From a virus, in the IMG/VR virus record IMGVR_UViG_3300042503_000461, positions 1-34,869 of that record: 34,869 nt of DNA. One strand, 5' to 3'. The notes under the pieces were generated by a model. The model ran no database searches. It saw nothing but the letters and a program-made list of their open reading frames with translations, and was not told where the DNA came from. Both the position numbers and the translations under genes were made by a program. This document shows, piece by piece, positions 29,610 to 34,869 of the stretch. How positions within the stretch are numbered: the first letter of the stretch is position 1; each line of letters opens with the position of its first letter.

Positions 29610-30575
29610 GTGAATCCGATTGCAATTGGCGCTACGTTGTTGGGCGGTCTGCTTGGCGGCAGATCATCAAAGAACAGCGGCACGCAAGTCAGCAAGCAAG
29701 AGTTGCCAGACTTTCTGCAGCCCTATGCGCCCGAATACGCCCAGCGCGTGCAGGACGTTGCAAACCTGCCGTACAACGAATACGGCTACAACCGCGTTGC
29801 TCCGTTTACCGAAGACACGCTGGCCGGCATGGACATGGCGCGCAATGCGGCCAACTACAACCAGCCGTTGTTCGATCAAGCGCAAGGCGAACTGTCCAAA
29901 ACCATGTCGGGCGCGTACCTGTCGCCGGACAGCAACCCATACCTGCAAGGCACCTACGATGCCGCTGCGGGCCGCATGGCCGATGCGTACAAGATGGGCA
30001 CGGCAGCGCAGACCAACGCCGCAGCGGGCTTTGGCGGCGCATTCGGTGGTAGCGCTCAGTCGGAACTGCAGGGCCAACAGAACCGCGCATTCGGTGACTC
30101 GCTGGGCCAGCTTGGGCTTGGGTTGTACGGGCAGAACTTCCAGGCAGAGCGCGGTCGCCAGTTAGGCGCAGCGCAATTCGCCCCAACTTTTGCCGGCGCA
30201 CGACAAGCGTTCGATTTTGGCAATGCAAACGCTCTAAACAGCATCGGCCAGCAGCAGCAGGCACTCGGCCAAAACTACCTGAACGCAGACTACGCGCAGT
30301 TCCAGGACGCCAACAACTACCCGCGTCAGCAGCTAGACGTTTATGCGTCCATGTTCAATCCCAACTTGGGACGTACTGCAAGCGCATCGCAGTCCATCAA
30401 CCCGATGCTGGGTACGCTGGGTGGTACGGCTGGGGCTTTGGGTATGGCGCGCAGCTTTGGCTTGTTAGGCAGTGGCGGCGGCAATCCGTTTGATAGCTCT
30501 ACGGGCGGCAGCATGTCGATTGAAGACGCCTCACCGTTTACGCCTGTTGGCGGTTGGTTTGGCAAAAGGGGGTAA
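29610..30575 (+). CDS. Ejection (internal virion) protein, first of the set
   Basis: GTG 29610 follows GGGGAATTAAT and lies one base after the preceding stop. The 321 residues are Gly/Ala/Gln/Asn-rich and low in charge: a short hydrophobic start (IAIGATLLGGLLGG), then repeated helices (YAPEYAQRVQDVANLPYNEY, DNPYLQ-like, FGGAFGGSAQSELQGQQNRA). That is typical of internal proteins injected with DNA, like P22 gp7 or T7 gp14. It is encoded with three more ejection-type genes. It would help form a conduit through the cell envelope. Confidence 0.68.
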   Translation: MNPIAIGATLLGGLLGGRSSKNSGTQVSKQELPDFLQPYAPEYAQRVQDVANLPYNEYGYNRVAPFTEDTLAGMDMARNAANYNQPLFDQAQGELSKTMSGAYLSPDSNPYLQGTYDAAAGRMADAYKMGTAAQTNAAAGFGGAFGGSAQSELQGQQNRAFGDSLGQLGLGLYGQNFQAERGRQLGAAQFAPTFAGARQAFDFGNANALNSIGQQQQALGQNYLNADYAQFQDANNYPRQQLDVYASMFNPNLGRTASASQSINPMLGTLGGTAGALGMARSFGLLGSGGGNPFDSSTGGSMSIEDASPFTPVGGWFGKRG

Positions 30576-30577
30576 TC

Positions 30578-30916
30578 ATGAACTGGTCAAACATCACCAG
30601 CGGCTACATGCCGCAAGGCTCGCAGTATCTCGGTGGATTGCTCGGCGGGCCTGCTATGCAAAACCCCGGCATGTTTGCGCCGCAATTCAGCGCACTGTTT
30701 CGCGGCTTTGGACAGTCACCGTTTCCGCAGTACGGCGGCAACACGCGCAGCGCGCAGATGATGAACAACTACATGGGCGGGCTGCTGTCGCGCAGACAGG
30801 GCTACATGCCGCCTGCCATGCCTAGCCGTGTTGCACCGGCTGCCGCGCCCATGGCTCCAAGCTATGGCGTGACCGGTAGCGGCTATGACCAGTATTCGCC
30901 CGTAACCGGAGGCTGA
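30578..30916 (+). CDS. Small Met/Gly-rich virion protein, 112 residues
   Basis: ATG 30578 with GGGGGTAATC upstream. Low-complexity composition rich in Met, Gly, Tyr, Pro and Gln (NWSNITSGYMPQGSQYLGGL, MMNNYMGGLLSRRQGYMPPA). It lies between two ejection-type genes and is probably an internal virion component. No domain is visible. Confidence 0.6.
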   Translation: MNWSNITSGYMPQGSQYLGGLLGGPAMQNPGMFAPQFSALFRGFGQSPFPQYGGNTRSAQMMNNYMGGLLSRRQGYMPPAMPSRVAPAAAPMAPSYGVTGSGYDQYSPVTGG

Positions 30917-30917
30917 C

Positions 30918-32411
30918 ATGCCGGGATTGCTCGATGCACGCGGTGGGTTCAATGACCCGATCACCATGGGCCTGCTGGGTGCGTCGCAGGCATTGCTGAC
31001 ACCTATGTCGCAGGGTGGCGGGCTGGGCGCTGCGTTTGGCGCGTTCCCGGCTGCGCAGCAGGCTGCGGAAGCTACCCGCTACAAGCAGATGCTGCAGGCG
31101 TATCAGATGCGCAAGATGCAGCAGGAAGACGAAGACAGGCAGACCGCGCGCGATCTAGATGCGCAGATCAAAGCCGCTGCACGCAATTCGTTTGTCCCGC
31201 CATCTCCTGGTTCACTTGGCGGCGGCGTTGCGCCTGGCTCACAACAAGGGCAGATGCTGCTCGCAAACATGTCTGGCGATACTGAGTTTGATTCGGCTTT
31301 GCTGCAAGCAACCAACAGCGGATTAAACACTGTCGGCCCCAAGCAATCAGTTTCGTTGCCGACGCAGGGCGGGTTTGACCAAGGCAAGTTTTTCAACAAT
31401 CTGATGCAAGTCAGCCCGCTGCAGGCCATGAAGCTGCGCAAAGACATGCAAGCCGATTCGCCGTGGGCAAAGATCAATCCAGGCGAATACACACCAGATT
31501 CGGTTGCCGCGTTTGCCGCGAGCAACAACCCGGCCGTCCTCCGCAAGGCCACCGGCCCAGTCAAATACAGCAGCAGAGACACTGGCACGACGATTGAATA
31601 TTTCCCAGAAGGCCAACCAGATCAAGTTGTGCACCGCGTGCCTAAAGAGTTCGCACCAAACTTCCAGCCTGTTGCTGCAGGCGATACGGTTTCTGTTGTC
31701 AATACCAGAACAGGAAAGGTAGAGCCAGCAACCTCTCCCAGTGGTGCGCCAGTTCCAAGGCCGTTAAAAGACCTGCCTGACACCGTGGCAAATGGATACA
31801 TTGAGAATCAGGTTGCGCTGAACAAGATTGACGAAGCAATTACAGGGGTTCAAAAGTACCCCAATGCGCTTGGTCTAAAAAACCTGATGGGCGATGCTGT
31901 GCGTCAGCGCACCGACCCGGAAGGCGTTGCAGTCCGGGCAATGATTGCAGACATCGGCAGCATGAAAATCCATGACAGATCAGGGGCTGCTGTTAGTGCT
32001 GCGGAGTTTCCGCGCCTGAAGCCGTTTGTTCCGTCTGCTAACGATGAGCCTGCTGCTGCGGTTGAAAAACTCAAGCTCTTCAAGCGGGAGTACGAGCTAA
32101 TGCAGCAAGGAATCACAACGTTTTACAGCGAAGGGTATAAGCAGCCGCCTACGTCGCCCGCGCCAGCGCCGACGCCACGGCCAGCGACTGCTGTGCCACC
32201 GCAAGCGCAGCCATCACCAGCGCCGCAACCGCAACCAACTAAGCCTGGCGGCCTTGGTACGCAAAAAGTAGAAGGCAAAGTGCTCGGGCCTAAGCCTCCG
32301 GCTACGCAAGCTGACGTAGACACGACGTTTGCAAGCATGAGAAAGACAAACCCAAACATTACGCGAAATGAAGTCTTTGAGCTGCTAAGCAAAAAATTTG
32401 AGATCAAGTAA
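30918..32411 (+). CDS. Ejection protein, P22 gp20-like position
   Basis: This 497-residue protein has a hydrophobic N-terminal region (ITMGLLGASQALLTPMSQGG, LGAAFGAFPAAQQAAEATRY), then a helical Gln/Met-rich part. The central region (about 180-390) contains FLDQ-free mixed segments such as EIEYF-like TIEYFPEGQPDQVVHRVPKE and GLKNLMGDAVRQRTDPEGVA. A long Pro/Ala/Thr-rich linker (about 412-450) precedes a short C-terminal helix (NITRNEVFELLSKKFEIK). Similar proteins in podoviruses are packaged inside the head and ejected with the genome. The role comes mainly from order and composition. Confidence 0.68.
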   Translation: MPGLLDARGGFNDPITMGLLGASQALLTPMSQGGGLGAAFGAFPAAQQAAEATRYKQMLQAYQMRKMQQEDEDRQTARDLDAQIKAAARNSFVPPSPGSLGGGVAPGSQQGQMLLANMSGDTEFDSALLQATNSGLNTVGPKQSVSLPTQGGFDQGKFFNNLMQVSPLQAMKLRKDMQADSPWAKINPGEYTPDSVAAFAASNNPAVLRKATGPVKYSSRDTGTTIEYFPEGQPDQVVHRVPKEFAPNFQPVAAGDTVSVVNTRTGKVEPATSPSGAPVPRPLKDLPDTVANGYIENQVALNKIDEAITGVQKYPNALGLKNLMGDAVRQRTDPEGVAVRAMIADIGSMKIHDRSGAAVSAAEFPRLKPFVPSANDEPAAAVEKLKLFKREYELMQQGITTFYSEGYKQPPTSPAPAPTPRPATAVPPQAQPSPAPQPQPTKPGGLGTQKVEGKVLGPKPPATQADVDTTFASMRKTNPNITRNEVFELLSKKFEIK

Positions 32412-32413
32412 AC

Positions 32414-34441
32414 ATGAGCAACGAGTTACGCGCGTTTGCTAAGGCTGAAGCTGAACGGCTAGGGCTGGACTGGGGAATTGCTGACCGGCTCATCCAGGCA
32501 GAATCTAGCTGGAACCCCAAAGCCATTGGCCCGGTGTTACCAAAGCGGGATGAGCGCGCAATCGGCTTGACGCAACTGCTGCCAAGCACCGCAAGAGACT
32601 TGCGAGTCGACCCTTACGACGCCAAGCAAAACATCACTGGCGGGCTGACGTACTTAAAGCAGAACCTAGACAGGTACAACGGCGATTACGCAAAGGCACT
32701 GGCATCGCACAACTGGGGGCCGAATGCCGTCGCCAAGTACGGCATGGAGAAAGCGCCGCCTGAAACACGCAACTATGTGAGCAAAATCATGGGAAGCGAA
32801 ACGGCGCAAAGAAAAGGCCGCGATCTGTCTGCGGAAATTTCCGGCACGCAATCACAAGGCGGCAGGGATTTGTCTGGCGAGCTTATGTCGGCAATGGCGC
32901 AAGCCCCAGAGCAAGAGCGCCCTGGTGCATTCATGCGTGGCGCGCAGGGCGTGGCCCAAGGCATTGCAGACCCTATCAACGCGCTGGGCCAGATGTTTAC
33001 CCGTGCCGGTGCCGCTGTGGGCCTGCCTGGTGCCGAAAGGAAAGCGGCCGAGTTCGACAAGTACGTCACTCAGCAAGATTCGCAGTACAAGACCAACATA
33101 CGCGGCGGCCAGGACGACTTTGATTTCGGGCGCATGTTTGGAAACGTTGCAAGCACGTTGCCGTTGACAATGGCGCTTCCGGCTGGCGGCACGCTCGGTG
33201 CGGCGGCCACGTTTGGCGCAGGGGGTGGCGCGCTGTCCGGCGCGCTGCAGCCAGTTATGGGCGGCAACTTTGGCGAGCAAAAGCTGGAGCAACTGAAAGC
33301 CGGTACGTTAGGCGGCGCTGTTGCTGGGCCAGTTGGCAACATGCTTGGCCGCGCTATATCTCCAACAGTCAACCCGCAGGTGGCGTTGCTGCAGCGCGAA
33401 GGCGTCACGCCAACCATTGGCCAGATCATGGGCGGCGGGTTCAAGACGGCAGAAGAAAAGCTGACCAGCGTGCCGTTGCTTGGCTCTGCTATCGCTAGCG
33501 GTCAGGGCAGGGCGAATGAGCAATTTAACCGCGCTGCATTTAATCGGGCGCTTGCTCCGTTTGGCGAGCAATTACCGGATGGCGTTGCAGGCAGAGACGC
33601 GGTGCGCTTTGTTGGGCAGCGCATTGGACAGGCTTACGACGACGCACTAAATGCGGTCGGGCCAATTCGACTTGACCCACAGTTGTCGACCGCCCTTACC
33701 GGTTTGCAAAACAGGCTGACTGTTCTTCCGAAAGAGACAGCGGATCAATTCGCAAGACTCTTGCAAACCGAGATTGCCGACAGGGCGCAGAACGGCATAC
33801 TGACGCCGGAGGCAATGAAAGCCGCCGAAAGCCAGCTCGGGCAGATGGCTCGAGGGTATGGCAGATCGCTTGATTTTGATCAGCGTCAACTTGGCCAGGC
33901 AATTTCGGAAGCGCAGACGGCACTGAGAGATGCGGTGCAGCGCCAAGCACCGCGGGGTGCAGCGGATGCTGTAAGGGCGGCCAATACTGCCTACGCAAAC
34001 TTCCTGCGCACTCAGCGTGCAGCGTCGTCTGTTGGTGCCAATGATGGGGTTTTCTCTGCATCGCAACTGCAAAACGCAGTGCGGGCGCTTGACCCGACGC
34101 GATCACGATTCGCAAGAGGCGATGCGCTGATGCAGGACTTGTCGGACGCTGGCAAGTCTGTACTGGCTCAAAGAACGCCGGACTCCGGTACTGCTGGCCG
34201 CCTACTTCCTGCAGCCATCGCCGGTGGCGCTGCGGGTGGGGCCGTCACGATCAACCCTTGGCTGGCTCTGGGTGCAGTGCCCGCATTGGCTTACACCGCC
34301 ACCGGCCAGCGCGCGCTATCCAGCCTGCTCACCGGACGCCAAGGCGCAGGCTACGGATTGCTATCGGACGCGGCCCGCAGGCTTGCTGTGCCGAGTGGTG
34401 TTGCGCTCAGCCCTGCGCTGCAAGGCTTGCTGAATCAGTGA
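32414..34441 (+). CDS. Ejection protein with N-terminal lytic transglycosylase domain (P22 gp16-like role)
   Basis: This 675-residue protein has an SLT domain at about 1-110: ADRLIQAESSWNPKAIGP with catalytic E30, RAIGLTQLLPSTARDL (about 48-63), and ITGGLTYLKQNLDRYNGDYA. It cuts peptidoglycan locally so DNA can pass. Then come Gly/Ala-rich and amphipathic segments (about 210-310, including FGRMFGNVASTLPLTMALPA) that could insert into the membrane, and helical regions to the end. It is the last ejection gene and is followed by a strong terminator. The domain is confident; the injection role follows from family precedent. Confidence 0.85.
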   Translation: MSNELRAFAKAEAERLGLDWGIADRLIQAESSWNPKAIGPVLPKRDERAIGLTQLLPSTARDLRVDPYDAKQNITGGLTYLKQNLDRYNGDYAKALASHNWGPNAVAKYGMEKAPPETRNYVSKIMGSETAQRKGRDLSAEISGTQSQGGRDLSGELMSAMAQAPEQERPGAFMRGAQGVAQGIADPINALGQMFTRAGAAVGLPGAERKAAEFDKYVTQQDSQYKTNIRGGQDDFDFGRMFGNVASTLPLTMALPAGGTLGAAATFGAGGGALSGALQPVMGGNFGEQKLEQLKAGTLGGAVAGPVGNMLGRAISPTVNPQVALLQREGVTPTIGQIMGGGFKTAEEKLTSVPLLGSAIASGQGRANEQFNRAAFNRALAPFGEQLPDGVAGRDAVRFVGQRIGQAYDDALNAVGPIRLDPQLSTALTGLQNRLTVLPKETADQFARLLQTEIADRAQNGILTPEAMKAAESQLGQMARGYGRSLDFDQRQLGQAISEAQTALRDAVQRQAPRGAADAVRAANTAYANFLRTQRAASSVGANDGVFSASQLQNAVRALDPTRSRFARGDALMQDLSDAGKSVLAQRTPDSGTAGRLLPAAIAGGAAGGAVTINPWLALGAVPALAYTATGQRALSSLLTGRQGAGYGLLSDAARRLAVPSGVALSPALQGLLNQ

Positions 34442-34510
34442 CACAACGGTCGGCACAACCGCAGAGATGGCCGCCACCGCCAGGATTCTGTAGTACTGCT
34501 CGCTATCCAT
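34361..34510 (-). CDS. Possible small minus-strand membrane protein, 49 residues
   Basis: It starts at ATG 34510 with AAAGG seven bases upstream. Residues 1-30 (MDSEQYYRILAVAAISAVVP then TVVSLIQQAL) form a membrane helix; the remainder is basic (QRRAERNTTRHSKPAGRVR). The first half lies in otherwise empty sequence, so it is not merely an opposite-strand shadow, but its last 81 bases overlap the transglycosylase gene. It would be the only minus-strand gene in the late block, perhaps expressed in the lysogen. It is tentative. Confidence 0.35.
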   Translation of the reverse strand: MDSEQYYRILAVAAISAVVPTVVSLIQQALQRRAERNTTRHSKPAGRVR

Positions 34511-34551
34511 CAGACGCCTTTCTATAACCGCCACATCCTGCCACGCCACCC

Positions 34552-34596
34552 AGCGCCGCGCTGTCGGAGAACTCCGATACCGGCGCTATTTTTTTT
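34552..34596 (+). terminator. Nested-hairpin terminator before the tail-fibre gene
   Basis: The outer stem AGCGCCG (34552-34558) pairs with CGGCGCT (34581-34587). Within it lies TCGGAG-AA-CTCCGA (34564-34577). A run of eight T follows at 34589-34596. This is the strongest-looking terminator here. It isolates the tail-fibre and lysis genes from the ejection genes, implying antitermination or a separate promoter. Confidence 0.8.
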
Positions 34597-34609
34597 GCCC
34601 GGATGAACC

Positions 34610-34869
34610 ATGCCCGTACCATCGCTAATCACCGACCTGTCCACCACAGCGGCGTCCAACTCACCGGCAGGCGCAGAGTCGGCCAGGGGAACGATAGACG
34701 ACTATTTGCGCGCCCATGCGTCGTTCATCGCCCAGACGCGCGCAGGTACATCGGCCACCACCTACACGTTCAGCGCAACGGGCGCGCGGATACAGGGCGA
34801 CTTCAGCAACGCCACGCTGGCAAACCGCACTGCGTTTCAAACCAGCACGACAAACGACGCAACGGGGGT
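34610..34869 (+). CDS. Tail fibre, 5' part (continues at base 1)
   Basis: ATG 34610 opens the frame MPVPSLITDLSTTAASNSPA, then a helix with IDDYLRAHASFIAQTRAGTS. The beginning resembles the N-terminal virion-attachment region of podovirus fibres. It runs into the repeat that begins at 34741 and joins the segment 1-844; the C-terminal chaperone domain is described there. No good Shine-Dalgarno is seen (GGATGAACC before the ATG). The full gene is intact if the circle is closed; the last three bases of the window differ at one position from the left copy. Confidence 0.85.
   Translation, partial: MPVPSLITDLSTTAASNSPAGAESARGTIDDYLRAHASFIAQTRAGTSATTYTFSATGARIQGDFSNATLANRTAFQTSTTNDATG
34741..34866. 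repeat. Terminal direct repeat, right copy
   Basis: Identical to 1-126. It lies within the tail-fibre frame and diverges from the left copy at base 34867, where g replaces c. It is most simply explained as the assembly overlap of a circular molecule, so one copy should be removed to count genes. Confidence 0.9.

Noticed and set aside
1-34869. Diversity-generating retroelement (reverse transcriptase with template and variable repeats)
   Set aside because: No reverse-transcriptase motifs in any frame I read, and no adenine-variable repeat pair near the tail or lectin genes.

Overview
The window is one complete, circularly permuted genome of a temperate tailed phage with a P22-like (podovirus-type) virion. 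Bases 1-126 recur at 34741-34866, so the unit is a circle of about 34.74 kb that was opened inside the tail-fibre gene. The G/C-rich coding sequence, an H-NS/HvrA-type nucleoid protein and a CTGT-N8-ACAG LexA box suggest a beta- or gammaproteobacterial host. A Burkholderiales-like host is my guess, not proven.

Layout from the left edge: the 3' part of an S74-chaperone tail fibre; a lysis cassette (small TM protein, then a lysozyme fused to a two-TM holin-like tail); two small genes; a metallophosphoesterase; an ART-PolyVal-type protein; a small membrane protein. A probable attP (4899-5128) and the tyrosine integrase follow. From 12.2 kb down to 5.1 kb everything is on the minus strand: a short CI-type repressor lacking a peptidase domain, then a tightly overlapping early operon with ERF annealase, YqaJ-type exonuclease, an SSB-like protein, a possible RAMP/Cas7-like protein, small accessory genes, a DUF4224 protein and integrase. 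Two intergenic gaps in this operon are filled with degenerate 5-bp (NNGCC / transcript GGCNN) repeats.

Rightward from the immunity region: a Cro/YdaS-like protein, a LexA box directly after its stop codon, a 380-base gap, two replication genes (O/DnaT-like and lambda P-like), an H-NS-like protein, several small genes including a PD-(D/E)XK-like nuclease, and a possible Q-like regulator, closed by a terminator at 15.6 kb. The late block follows: TerS, TerL, P22-like portal, an HNH-AP2 endonuclease inserted at the start of a structural gene, an A/T-richer appendage cassette, scaffold, coat protein, gp4/gp10-like tail factors, four ejection-type proteins (the last with a lytic transglycosylase domain), a strong terminator and the 5' end of the tail fibre.

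The genes form an ordinary temperate cycle: CI silences a leftward promoter (TTGACA-17-TAAAGT, 11744-11772) and a rightward one. The recombination operon and O/P genes replicate the genome, and a Q-like step opens the late genes. The most unusual items are the pentamer tracts flanking a possible RAMP-fold gene with a structured leader, the lysozyme-holin fusion, the non-cleavable-looking repressor paired with a LexA box, and the HNH insertion that copied its neighbour's start.
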